Part shown: positions 8,403-16,198 of the stretch, piece by piece
Layout of the letters: every line of letters starts with the position of its first letter
Position numbering within the stretch: position 1 is the stretch's first letter
The notes under the pieces: generated by a model
What the model saw: the letters and a program-made list of their open reading frames with translations, nothing else
Database searches by the model: none
What the model was told of the DNA's origin: nothing
Program-made: the position numbers and the translations under genes
Source of the DNA: Gp13-AA77 sp036521995
GTDB lineage: Bacteria; Acidobacteriota; Terriglobia; UBA7540
Length of the DNA: 25,162 bases
Reading direction: 5' to 3'
NCBI GenBank assembly: GCA_036521995.1
Contig: DATDGR010000116.1
Coordinates: 1 to 25,162, forward strand

Positions 8403-8669
8403 GTGATCAAACTGGACATCGTCAATGAAGTTGTAGACCGCACCGGCATCACAAAAACGAGAGCCGAGATGGCCGTGGAGACGGTCTTCGAATCTCTGAA
8501 GAAGGCGTTGGCGGCCGGAGACCGGATTGAGCTTAGGGGCTTCGGGGTCTTCAGTGTTAAGGCGCGCAAGACAGGGGTGGGGCGCAACCCTCGAACCGGC
8601 GAAGAGGTCAACATAAGGCCGGGCAAGGCTGTTCGCTTCAAGCCCGGCAAAGAGCTCCAAGCACTCTGA
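8403..8669 (+). CDS. HU/IHF family DNA-binding protein
   Basis: An 88-residue histone-like protein, the normal size for HU/IHF. It begins (M)IKLDIVNEVVDRTGITKTRAE, the alpha-helical dimerisation part. The RGFGVFSVKARKTGVGRNPRTGEEV arm, with the conserved Gly-Arg-Asn-Pro tip that intercalates into DNA, follows. It ends in PGKAVRFKPGKELQ. It bends and compacts DNA as a dimer in the nucleoid. The GTG start at 8403 is chosen from the AGGAG site and the promoter just upstream. It is slightly closer to IHF-alpha-like wording (KLDIV..V..RTGI.K) but HU versus IHF cannot be settled by eye. It diverges from uppS and is followed 53 bp later by an M50 protease gene that could share its transcript. Confidence 0.93.
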   Translation: MIKLDIVNEVVDRTGITKTRAEMAVETVFESLKKALAAGDRIELRGFGVFSVKARKTGVGRNPRTGEEVNIRPGKAVRFKPGKELQAL

Positions 8670-8722
8670 TCGGGTGGAGCTCGAGACGCGAGCGCGGTTG
8701 ATTCGCTGGCGTTGTCGTCTCT

Positions 8723-9751
8723 ATGGATGACGGTCCTTCCCACTCCTCGGTCGAGTCGTCAATTCTCACCGGCCCGACCGTGGTGGCACCTCATCGGCGC
8801 GCCTGGTGGGACTTCCTGCACACGCGTCTCGAGCGGCCCCTCTGGCGTTTTCGGGAACGTTTTCGCGCCCCTGCCTGGACATCGTCGCTGCGCTTCCACC
8901 TGTTGCTCTTCGCCTTGACCGGACTCAGTACCGTCACCGTGGGCGCCGGGATCGCTTTGAATTACTCGCGGCGCCTACCGCCCTTCAACTTTGATTTCCT
9001 CTCCGTTTTTCTGTGGCAGCATCCGGATCGGATCGCGCTGGGCTTGCCCTTTTCCGGCGCGCTCCTCGGTATTCTGCTCGCGCACGAACTCGGCCACTAC
9101 CTGGCGTGTCGTTACTACGGCCTGCGGGCGAGTTACCCGTATTTTATTCCAGCGCCCACGCTAATCGGGACACTAGGAGCGTTCATCCGCATCCGGTCGC
9201 CCATCATCAACCGGCGCGTGTTGTTTGACGTGGCCGTGGCTGGCCCCATCGCCGGATTCGTTCTGGCGGTGCCCCTCCTGGCCTTCGCCATTCTGCACTC
9301 TCGTGTGGGTTCGGTGCCGATGGTTCCGGATAGCATCACGTTCGGCAGACCTTTGGCACTCACACTACTCATCGATCTGCTGCGGCCCGGCGTTAGTCCG
9401 GCCGTTCTTTCACTCACCCCTGTAGGATGCGCAGCCTGGGTAGGGCTCTTCGCCACCGCGCTCAACCTTCTGCCGATGAGTCAGCTCGATGGCGGCCATA
9501 TCCTATACGCCCTCTTCGGAAGAAAGCATCGCACTTTTTCGCGTGCCTTCTGGCTGGCACTGCTGCCGCTCGGCTACTTCTCCTGGCCAGGATGGTTCCT
9601 GTGGGCGGCGATTATTGCGCTCATCGGTGTTGGCCACCCACCCGTCCTGCTCCCCTCGGATGCTTTTGGCCGGCGACGTAAGGCATTAGCGGTGGTGGCG
9701 GCGGCGATGTTCGTCCTCTGTTTTATGCCTACGCCGTTCATCGTTCACTGA
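8723..9751 (+). CDS. Site-2 protease family (M50) membrane metalloprotease, EGY-like
   Basis: A 342-residue polytopic membrane protein. The zinc motif HELGH is at residues 121-125 inside a helix (SGALLGILLAHELGHYLACRYYG). The third-ligand motif NLLPMSQLDGGHILYALFG is at about 248-266, with Asp256. A FIPAPTLIGTLGAFIRIRSPI segment between them is typical of the cyanobacterial/plastid EGY-type S2P branch. No PDZ domain is present, unlike RseP at 3807-5192. The first 55 residues are polar and poorly conserved, and the ATG at 8723 has no convincing Shine-Dalgarno, so the true start may be a little downstream. The substrate is unknown. Its stop overlaps by 14 nt, tail to tail, with the alcohol dehydrogenase gene on the other strand. 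Confidence 0.88.
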   Translation: MDDGPSHSSVESSILTGPTVVAPHRRAWWDFLHTRLERPLWRFRERFRAPAWTSSLRFHLLLFALTGLSTVTVGAGIALNYSRRLPPFNFDFLSVFLWQHPDRIALGLPFSGALLGILLAHELGHYLACRYYGLRASYPYFIPAPTLIGTLGAFIRIRSPIINRRVLFDVAVAGPIAGFVLAVPLLAFAILHSRVGSVPMVPDSITFGRPLALTLLIDLLRPGVSPAVLSLTPVGCAAWVGLFATALNLLPMSQLDGGHILYALFGRKHRTFSRAFWLALLPLGYFSWPGWFLWAAIIALIGVGHPPVLLPSDAFGRRRKALAVVAAAMFVLCFMPTPFIVH

Positions 9752-10796
9752 CCATTTCAACCATAGCTTTCATCACGCCATCGCCGTAACCTGCCACCAG
9801 GTCGAAAGCTTGCTGGGTTTCAGCCAGCGAAAACCGGTGGGTCACAAGCGCGTCGACATTCACGGCGCCGCTCGCGATCATCCCGATGGCGGGGGCTACG
9901 CACTTGTTCTGCCGGCGCACGGTCCGCACTTGCAGTTCGTGGCGCCGCAACAGGTGGGGGTCGAAGCTCACGCGATCGAGTTCCGGGATGCCTACAACCA
10001 GCAGCGTGCCTCCGGGCTTGAGCAGCTCCGTCGCCTGATCGAGCGTCTCCTGTTTCCCCGCGCATTCGAAAACTACGTCCATGCCGAGCGGCTCCTCGGC
10101 CATCGCTCGCACAACATCCTCGCGCTGCGGATTGCCGGTCCATTCGGCGCCGCAGCGGCGAGCCACTTCCAGTCGTTCGTCGATCAGGTCGGTGACGTAG
10201 GTGCGGCAATTTGAGTCAGTCGCGCGGCAGGCTAGCAAGACGCACAACCCGATTGGACCTGCGCCGAGAATGGCAATCTTTGCTTCGGACCCGGACGGGA
10301 GCGGCGCGAGGTTCCGGCTGTGAAGGCCGATCGAGAAGGGCTCTACCAGCGCGGCCTGCGCCGCTGTCATCGAGTCCGGAACGGGGTAGCAGCAGCGAGC
10401 CGGCATCACCAGATATTCGGCCAACGCCCCCGGAGCCTGGCCGGGGCAACCTAGAAACCTTTGCCGGCGGCAAGTGTGCTCCCGGCCAGCAAGACACTGA
10501 TCGCACCGCCCGCAAGGGATCAGAGGATCGATGGCCACGCGCTGGCCCACTGCCAGTTTGGGCGCTCGCACCGCTGTGCCGGTCGCGGCCACGACCCCAG
10601 CGCACTCGTGACCAAGCGTCTCCGGAAACTGCACGGCCTGCGAACCAATGCGGCCGGTTGCGTAGTAGTGGATGTCCGATCCGCAGACACCGACGGCCTC
10701 GATCTGCACCAGCACGTCTTCCGGAGTTATCAGCTCAGGCAGGGGCGCGTCGCGAACTTCGAGTTGCCGAATCCCCGTCAGCAAAGCAGTCTTCAT
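9738..10796 (-). CDS. Zinc-dependent alcohol dehydrogenase (MDR family, sorbitol/threonine dehydrogenase-like)
   Basis: A 352-residue medium-chain dehydrogenase, likely NAD(P)-dependent oxidation of a polyol or secondary alcohol. Catalytic zinc residues are Cys38 (GVCGSDIHYY), His63 and Glu64 (LGHECAG), with Glu152 (LVEPFSIGLH) as in sorbitol dehydrogenase. The structural-zinc set is Cys95, Cys98, Cys101 and Cys109. The Rossmann motif GAGPIG is at 178-183. The ATG at 10796 has AGGAG 5 nt upstream; an in-frame start 21 nt earlier lacks this. The GSDIHYYATGRIG wording is that of sorbitol/xylitol dehydrogenases, but exact substrate is not determinable. It lies 193 bp downstream of eno on the same strand; that gap shows no obvious terminator. 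Confidence 0.92.
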   Translation of the reverse strand: MKTALLTGIRQLEVRDAPLPELITPEDVLVQIEAVGVCGSDIHYYATGRIGSQAVQFPETLGHECAGVVAATGTAVRAPKLAVGQRVAIDPLIPCGRCDQCLAGREHTCRRQRFLGCPGQAPGALAEYLVMPARCCYPVPDSMTAAQAALVEPFSIGLHSRNLAPLPSGSEAKIAILGAGPIGLCVLLACRATDSNCRTYVTDLIDERLEVARRCGAEWTGNPQREDVVRAMAEEPLGMDVVFECAGKQETLDQATELLKPGGTLLVVGIPELDRVSFDPHLLRRHELQVRTVRRQNKCVAPAIGMIASGAVNVDALVTHRFSLAETQQAFDLVAGYGDGVMKAMVEMVSER

Positions 10797-10989
10797 CCCG
10801 GCTCCTGCTCGATCCAAACTCCTCGCTTCCTATGAGTGTAGCGCGCTGCCGGTCTCGGGAAGAGGGAGGAGTGCCGGGTGACGTTGGAGTGGGTTGATTA
10901 CGACGATAACGCCGAGGTCTTGCCCTGCCTGCAAGTCCTCAGTCAGAAGGTATCGACATGATGCCGATCGCTCGCACTCGTCGACCATG

Positions 10990-12285
10990 CTAGGTCCTGC
11001 CGTCCTGCGCACATTTCACCGCCGACCTGCCCGGGAACTGCGCCGCCTCGCCGAGCTCCTCCTCGATCCGCAGCAACTGATTGTACTTGGCAACGCGGTC
11101 GGAACGGCTGGCAGATCCCGTCTTGATCTGCCCGGTGCCGAGACCCACAGCAAAGTCAGCAATGAAGGCGTCTTCGGTCTCGCCCGACCGGTGTGAGACC
11201 ACCGAGGTGTAGCCGTGCCGGCGGCCGAGGTCGATTGCGGCGATGGTCTCGGTGACCGTTCCGATCTGGTTGAGCTTGATCAGGATGGAATTGGCCACGC
11301 CCTCTTCGATCCCGCGCTCGAGCCGGTCGGTATTGGTCACGAACACGTCGTCCCCCACCAGTTGGATCTTGCTTCCAAGCTCGTCGGTAAGCTCCTTCCA
11401 TCCTTCCCAGTCATCCTGCGCTAAGCCATCCTCGATGGAGAGGATGGGGTACTGATGGATCCAATCCGCATAGATCTTGACCATGTCTGCCGACGACTTC
11501 TTGGAGTTATCGGACTTGAAGAAGACGTATCGGCCGTCCTCGTAGAGCTCGCTGGAGGCTGGATCGAGCGCCAACGCCAAATCGCGCCCCGCCGAATAGC
11601 CGGCCTGGTCGATGGCTTCGAGAATCAGCTCGATGGCCTCCTCGTTGGTCTTGAGACTAGGCGCAAAGCCGCCCTCATCGCCGACGGCCGTTGAGTAGCC
11701 GCGGCTCTTGAGCACCTTCTTGAGGGTGTGGAAAGTCTCCACTCCCATTCGCAGGGCCTCGGCGAAGCTCTCGGCGCCCACCGGCATAATCATGAATTCT
11801 TGAAAATCCACCGTGTTGTCGGCGTGCACGCCGCCATTCACGATGTTCATCATGGGTACCGGCAAGGTGCGGGCGGACAGACCGCCCAGGTATCGGTAGA
11901 GTGGCTGATGAGCCGAGCGCGCCGAGGCCCGGCAGACCGCCATCGAAACGGCCAGGGTGGCGTTTGCGCCCAGCTTGCTCTTGTTCTCAGTACCGTCCAT
12001 GGCGATGAGGCGTGCGTCGATCTGGCTCTGCTCGCTGGCCTCGTGCCCTCCCAACTCGCGAGCGATGTAAGTGTTGATGTTGTCGACGGCCTGCTGTACG
12101 CCCTTCCCGCCGTAACGCTTGTCGCCGTCCCGCAACTCGAGCGCCTCGTGCACGCCGGTGGACGCACCTGAGGGTACGGCAGCGCGTCCGAAAGAGCCGT
12201 CCCGCAAATGGACGTCCGCTTCCACGGTGGGATTGCCACGCGAATCCAGAATCTCGCGCCCAACGATCAGATCAATTTGTGCCAT
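10990..12285 (-). CDS. eno: Enolase (phosphopyruvate hydratase)
   Basis: Enolase, 431 residues, interconverts 2-phosphoglycerate and phosphoenolpyruvate in glycolysis. The N-terminus IVGREILDSRGNPTVEADV is canonical. Catalytic and binding residues all sit four positions before the E. coli numbering: His154, Glu204 (GDEGGFAP), Lys337 (ILIKLNQIGT) and Lys388. Magnesium ligands are Asp241, Glu285 (SIEDGLAQDD) and Asp312. The signature SHRSGETEDAFIADFAVG is intact. A short C-terminal tail (SAVKCAQDGRT) extends past the usual end. The ATG at 12285 lies 39 bp after the glgC stop, so the pair is probably cotranscribed, with glgC first. Confidence 0.98.
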   Translation of the reverse strand: MAQIDLIVGREILDSRGNPTVEADVHLRDGSFGRAAVPSGASTGVHEALELRDGDKRYGGKGVQQAVDNINTYIARELGGHEASEQSQIDARLIAMDGTENKSKLGANATLAVSMAVCRASARSAHQPLYRYLGGLSARTLPVPMMNIVNGGVHADNTVDFQEFMIMPVGAESFAEALRMGVETFHTLKKVLKSRGYSTAVGDEGGFAPSLKTNEEAIELILEAIDQAGYSAGRDLALALDPASSELYEDGRYVFFKSDNSKKSSADMVKIYADWIHQYPILSIEDGLAQDDWEGWKELTDELGSKIQLVGDDVFVTNTDRLERGIEEGVANSILIKLNQIGTVTETIAAIDLGRRHGYTSVVSHRSGETEDAFIADFAVGLGTGQIKTGSASRSDRVAKYNQLLRIEEELGEAAQFPGRSAVKCAQDGRT

Positions 12286-12324
12286 CGGCGATTACCACCC
12301 TCGCGATATGGAATTTGATGTGAG

Positions 12325-13554
12325 CTACTCCGGCTCTTCGAACATGCGTTGTTCAGGCACAATTACTACGATTCCGCTCTCGCTCACGTGATATTTCTGC
12401 CGATCCTGCTCCCGGTCGAAGCCGATCACGCTACCTTCAGGGATATGGATATGACGGTCGATAATGGCCCGGCGGATGCGCGAGTAGCGCCCCACGTCCA
12501 CGTGCGGAAAGATGATGCAGCCGTCGACGTCGGTGTAGCTGTTAACGCGGACGTCGAAAGAGAGTACGGAGTTTGAGACGCGGCCGCCCGACACGATGCA
12601 CCCCGCGGATACAAGCGAGTCCAAGGCCGTGCCCATGCGCCGGCCCTCCTCGGCAAACACGAACTTGGCTGGCGGATACTGGCGCTGATAGGTGCGCAGC
12701 GGCCATTCTTTGTCGTAGAGGTTGAAAACCGGGCTCACCGAGATCAGATCCATGTTGGCCTCGTAATAGGCCTCGATGGTGCCGATGTCCCGCCAATACT
12801 GGGCCTGCTTCTTGTTCTCATCCAGGAACGGGTAAATGAAAACTCGGTGCTGGTCGATCAGCTTGGGAACCACGTCGCGCCCGAAGTCGTGCGTGGAGTC
12901 CGGATCCTCGGCATCAGCCTGCATGGCGGCCAGAAGCAGGTCGCGGTTGAAGCAGTAGATGCCCATTGAGACGTTGCTTTTGTCGGGGTTCCAAGGCGTC
13001 GGCTTCGGATCGGCGGGTTTCTCCTGCCAGCCCACGATACGTCCGGCGGCGTCCGCCTCCACCACCCCGAAGCGGGTGGCCTCGGCCCGGTCAAATTCAA
13101 TCGTGCCGATGGTGGCCTCGGCGCCCGAGTCCGCATGATGCTGCAACATGCGCTGATAGTTCATCTTGTAGACGTGGTCCCCCGACAGGATGAGGACGTA
13201 TTTGCAGGGCTCGCTGCCGATCGAGTACAGGTTCTGGTAAACGGCATCGGCGGTTCCCTGATACCAGCTCTCTCCCACCCGTTTCATAGGCGGCAGCACC
13301 GAGACAAACTCGCCCATTTCGTGCGCCAGCACGTACCAGCCCTCGCGCAGGTGCCGGTTGAGTGACAAGGCCTTGTATTGGGTGATTACGAAAATGCGCC
13401 TCAAGCCGGAATTGACGCAGTTCGACAGGGTGATATCAATGATGCGATAGATGCCGCCGAAGTGGACCGCAGGCTTGGCGCGGTCACGCGTAAGCGGTTG
13501 CAAACGGTCGCCGGCGCCTCCCGCCAGCAGACACACCAAAGTGTCGCGAACCAC
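12325..13554 (-). CDS. glgC: Glucose-1-phosphate adenylyltransferase (ADP-glucose pyrophosphorylase)
   Basis: GlgC, 409 residues, makes ADP-glucose from ATP and glucose 1-phosphate, the committed step of bacterial glycogen synthesis. The nucleotidyltransferase core starts with LAGGAGDRLQPLTRDRAKP (about residues 10-28), then SGDHVYKMNY, GWQEKPADPK and DFGRDVVPKL. A left-handed beta-helix end follows from about 290 (SGGRVSNSVLSFDVRV, GCIIFPHVDVG). GTG at 13554 is preferred because AGGAGG lies exactly 6 nt upstream; a TTG six codons earlier would place that site inside the gene. No other glg genes lie in this window. It is divergent from the TetR gene across a spacer of about 256 bp. Confidence 0.96.
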   Translation of the reverse strand: MVRDTLVCLLAGGAGDRLQPLTRDRAKPAVHFGGIYRIIDITLSNCVNSGLRRIFVITQYKALSLNRHLREGWYVLAHEMGEFVSVLPPMKRVGESWYQGTADAVYQNLYSIGSEPCKYVLILSGDHVYKMNYQRMLQHHADSGAEATIGTIEFDRAEATRFGVVEADAAGRIVGWQEKPADPKPTPWNPDKSNVSMGIYCFNRDLLLAAMQADAEDPDSTHDFGRDVVPKLIDQHRVFIYPFLDENKKQAQYWRDIGTIEAYYEANMDLISVSPVFNLYDKEWPLRTYQRQYPPAKFVFAEEGRRMGTALDSLVSAGCIVSGGRVSNSVLSFDVRVNSYTDVDGCIIFPHVDVGRYSRIRRAIIDRHIHIPEGSVIGFDREQDRQKYHVSESGIVVIVPEQRMFEEPE

Positions 13555-13560
13555 GCACTG

Positions 13561-13566
13561 CCTCCT
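13561..13566 (-). promoter_or_regulatory. Shine-Dalgarno fixing the glgC start at GTG 13554
   Basis: The minus strand reads AGGAGG here, 6 nt before GTG 13554. A TTG at 13572 in the same frame lies upstream of this site and is therefore unlikely to be the start. Confidence 0.7.
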
Positions 13567-13611
13567 CCCCAAGCAGAACGCTCAGGAGCGGTGAATGAAG
13601 GTCAAGGCACC

Positions 13612-13639
13612 ATCTTCGATCATTCGCCATGAATGTCAA
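13612..13639 (-). promoter_or_regulatory. Possible glgC-eno promoter
   Basis: The minus strand has a perfect TTGACA (13639-13634), a 16-nt spacer and GAAGAT (13617-13612). The -10 box is poor (about half matching). It is the best candidate in the glgC-tetR divergent spacer but would need start-site mapping. Confidence 0.35.
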
Positions 13640-13752
13640 CTCCCAAAAGCGGAGCCGACGGTTTCAATTCACCGAAATTCATATTTCCATTTCCTTGAGG
13701 TCGTCCTCGGTGGCTTTTTTCATTGAGCGGAAAATCCACTGAAAAAAATCGC

Positions 13753-13781
13753 TTGACATTCTGAAACGGACGATTTATACA
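13753..13781 (+). promoter_or_regulatory. Near-consensus sigma70 promoter of the tetR-ECF sigma operon
   Basis: TTGACA (13753-13758), a 17-nt spacer and TATACA (13776-13781). This is the strongest promoter in the window. The predicted start is near 13788, about 23 nt before the ATG at 13811. A promoter this strong on a TetR gene suggests it is normally repressed, probably by its own product. Confidence 0.8.
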
Positions 13782-13783
13782 GG

Positions 13784-13803
13784 TGTTTGAATCATTTGTT
13801 TGA
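13784..13803 (+). promoter_or_regulatory. Candidate TetR operator (repeated TGTTTGA)
   Basis: TGTTTGA occurs at 13784-13790 and again at 13797-13803, a direct repeat with period 13. It immediately follows the -10 box, covering the predicted transcription start. A TGAATCA odd palindrome sits in the middle. Position suits autorepression; TetR operators are usually inverted rather than direct repeats, so this is tentative. Confidence 0.4.
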
Positions 13804-13810
13804 TAGGCAT

Positions 13811-14581
13811 ATGGGGACCACGACTCCGATCGTCGATACCGAAACCCGCCAGCGCCTGCTGAACGTGGCCGCCGAGCTGTTCGCTGAACAGGGCTTCAAT
13901 AACGTCACAGTGCGCGAGATCTGCCAGGTGGCGGGCGCCAACGTGGCGGCGGTGAATTATCACTTCCGGGACAAACTGGGTCTCTACAGGGAGGTGGTGG
14001 AAATGGTCGCTGACGCTCTGAACCGCGCCAAGGTGGAGGTGATTGAGGCGGCCGAGCCGTTACCGCCCGAAGAGCGGCTGCGGGCGTACATCCGGCTGAC
14101 TCTCCATGGCATGCTCGATCCCAAGGAGGAGTCGTGGATGGACAAGTTGATGGCCCGCGAGATGATGGACCCGACTCCGGCCCTTGATCTCATCATCGAG
14201 AAAGGCATCAAGCCCACCGGCGAGCGGATGGGCCGCATGGTGGCCGAGCTCCTGGGCACCTCTCCCGACGATCCCCGGGTGATGCCGTGCTTTCTCAGCG
14301 TGCAAGGACAGTGCCTGTTCTACCACATGTCGAAGCCGGTGGCCGCGCGCATGGGACCTCCTGGTTTCCACTACACACCCGAGATGATCGATGGCATCGC
14401 TCATCACATCGCAGAGTTTTCTCTGGCGGGCATCCGCGCTCTGGCCGCGCAGGAGCCTCCAGCTGATGCTGTGCCGCCGTGCTTGAAGCGCAAGCCTGAC
14501 GGCGAAGCAGGGTCGCCACCCCGGCACTCCGGGCGGAACCGGCTGAAACAGAAGATAGCGGGAGAAGGGGAGGTGTCATGA
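13811..14581 (+). CDS. TetR family regulator with CecR/DUF1956-type C-terminal domain
   Basis: A 256-residue repressor-type regulator. The N-terminal helix-turn-helix is at about residues 13-60: RLLNVAAELFAEQGFNNVTV, then REICQVAGANVAAVNYHFRDK, the last part being the DNA-recognition and dimer-lead region typical of TetR. The C-terminal part (about 85-215; SWMDKLMAREMMDPTPALDLI, FLSVQGQCLFYHMSKPV) matches the CecR/YbiH ligand domain. A polar tail after 215 looks disordered. The ATG at 13811 is used; an in-frame TTG at 13787 lies at the predicted transcription start. Its stop overlaps the ECF sigma start (ATGA), so the two are translated together. E. coli CecR controls an HlyD/ABC exporter and affects drug sensitivity; a similar exporter lies downstream here. 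Confidence 0.9.
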   Translation: MGTTTPIVDTETRQRLLNVAAELFAEQGFNNVTVREICQVAGANVAAVNYHFRDKLGLYREVVEMVADALNRAKVEVIEAAEPLPPEERLRAYIRLTLHGMLDPKEESWMDKLMAREMMDPTPALDLIIEKGIKPTGERMGRMVAELLGTSPDDPRVMPCFLSVQGQCLFYHMSKPVAARMGPPGFHYTPEMIDGIAHHIAEFSLAGIRALAAQEPPADAVPPCLKRKPDGEAGSPPRHSGRNRLKQKIAGEGEVS

Positions 14582-15192
14582 CCGCAATTCCACTCGATTC
14601 AGGGAAATTTGAAGGGCTTTACCGGGAGTTCCATCCTCGCGTGCTCGCCATCTGCCGCCGCAAGCTGGAGTCACTCGAAGAGGCGGAGGATGCGGCCAAC
14701 GACGTTTTTGCCCGGCTGCCCGCCGCCCTCCGGACGTATGACTCGAGCCAGCCCCTCTCTGGCTGGCTCTCAACGGTGGCGAGTAACTATTGCGTGGATC
14801 TGCTGCGGAAGCGCCGCTCCGAACAGCGCCTGCTCGAGCCCGTAAACCCCGAGGCCCCTGAACCTGCCGCGCCCATGCATTCGCCCATCGACGAGCTGCT
14901 CGCCGAGGAGGCATCCGAGGCGGTGCGCGATGCAATCTTCTCTCTGCCGGAGCGCTACCTGGTGCCGCTGGTCATGCGCTATTTCAGCGAACTCAGCTAC
15001 GATGAGATCGCCCAGACACTCGGAACCAGCCGCACCCACGTCGCCGTGTTGATCTTCCGCGCCAAGCAGCAATTGCGCCGGATTCTGGCGGGCGGCGGTG
15101 CAAGAGAGAAGAGAACCAACGACCAGCGGAGATTTTCGGGTCGGCAGCGGGATGGCTGGGGAGTGGCGCCCATCTTCGGGATGCTCTGGTAA
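14578..15192 (+). CDS. ECF-type RNA polymerase sigma factor
   Basis: A 204-residue sigma70-family factor of ECF layout: region 2 at about residues 11-80 (FEGLYREFHPRVLAICRRKL, then DAANDVFARLP and GWLSTVASNYCVDLLRKRR), a Pro/Glu-rich linker at 81-115, and region 4 at about 116-171 (SLPERYLVPLVMRYFSELSY, then DEIAQTLGTSRTHVAVLIFRAK). It should direct RNA polymerase to a dedicated promoter set. The ATG overlaps the TetR stop and has GGGGAGG 4 nt upstream. No anti-sigma factor gene follows; instead there are 1.17 kb of repeats. A basic tail of about 30 residues after region 4 is unconserved-looking. Control may come from the coupled TetR protein, which is inference. Confidence 0.92.
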   Translation: MTAIPLDSGKFEGLYREFHPRVLAICRRKLESLEEAEDAANDVFARLPAALRTYDSSQPLSGWLSTVASNYCVDLLRKRRSEQRLLEPVNPEAPEPAAPMHSPIDELLAEEASEAVRDAIFSLPERYLVPLVMRYFSELSYDEIAQTLGTSRTHVAVLIFRAKQQLRRILAGGGAREKRTNDQRRFSGRQRDGWGVAPIFGMLW

Positions 15193-15634
15193 CTGACAGG
15201 TGGTTGGTTGCGGGATTGAGATGGCGAATTTGATGCCAGGCCATGCAGTCTTGGCCTTGCTGGACGGGCTCGGGTCGCCGATGGGCTCCGCCTTTCCCAG
15301 GGCGGCGGTAAGCGCTTGACGCCGCCTTGCGGTCTCGAACGGGAAATCAACAACTTACGGCGGCGCTCCAGGCAAAGTTCTTGATCCCGACGGCCTCCAT
15401 ATCCAAAGGACTTACACGTAATGGCGCACTCTACAAGAAATGGGAAGTGTATACTCTCTGCGCATTTCAGGGCCAAAGATCGCGGGGACCGAAGCTAACT
15501 TGATTCGAAAAGGTTCATTTCGAGGCGCGGGCGGCCTCCGCCGGCAAGCATTTTGATTACGAGATAATTTCGTAGATTCATAATACCGGCGGCTGGGGCT
15601 TTTGATCTGCGCTTGACAGAATGAGAAGAGCAAT

Positions 15635-15903
15635 CTAGTGTCGTGTCTCAGAAGTTCGCAAATATTCAGCTCCGAAGGAGCGACATAACGTAGCCCACGG
15701 CGCGAGCCGCGGGTCGGGGGACGGCACCCTCCCTCTGCCCCTCCCCTCTCCCGCCCGCGTGGGAGAGGGTGCCGAAGGGGGGGTGAGGGCCGATTCATCC
15801 CAGGGCTCACGCCCTGGGCTACGTCATTTCGCCCCTAACGGGGCTTGCAAGGGCTTCTCTGAGAGCCAGACTTCATTTACGAACTTCGGAGACATGACGC
15901 TAG
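15635..15903. repeat. 269-bp MITE-like element with nested inverted repeats
   Basis: The outer 29-bp terminal inverted repeats are 15635-15663 and 15875-15903, matching at 25 of 29 positions; both ends are CTAG. Inside lies a second inverted pair, about 15669-15709 and 15803-15845, sharing GGCTC, TGGGCTACGT and TCGC blocks. In the middle a third hairpin, CTCTCCC...GGGAGAG, lies about 15747-15768. It has no coding capacity. Structure suggests a non-autonomous transposable element that has taken in, or is built from, REP-type sequences. Confidence 0.65.
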
Positions 15904-16044
15904 AACCTCAAGCGCCTTGCCGCAAGAGTGCCGGCACGCGCTTGGGAGAAGGGTGGGGCTTCAGCCGACTTCGGCCGAGCTTTAGCCCCGCTGGCTGGAG
16001 GTTGGACATTTCGGGAGGTGGCATGAGTCATCCTTGGGGCTCCA

Positions 16045-16120
16045 TGTCATTCCGACGCCGAGCCAGGCGGAGGAATCTTGCTCTGCCGGGAGGCGGACCC
16101 CGCTCGGCGTCGGAATGACA
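16045..16120. repeat. Perfect 19-bp inverted repeat (TGTCATTC-type palindromic element)
   Basis: The arms 16045-16063 and 16102-16120 are perfect inverted copies (TGTCATTCCGACGCCGAGC on the left), with a 38-nt loop containing GGAATCTTGCTC. The TGTCATTC..GAATCTTGCT wording resembles a REP-like intergenic family seen in many bacteria. A related but disrupted copy lies at 17561-17658. Confidence 0.75.
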
Positions 16121-16198
16121 GGGGTAACCTAGCATGGATCACACCGGCTGGCCAGTCTCCAAACTCCAAGCACGGGTTTCCAACCCGCTTTGCGGCGC

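Noticed and set aside
15613..15641. Promoter TTGACA-N17-TAGTGT before the MITE-like element
   Set aside because: The -10 box is poor and lies within the terminal inverted repeat; no gene follows.
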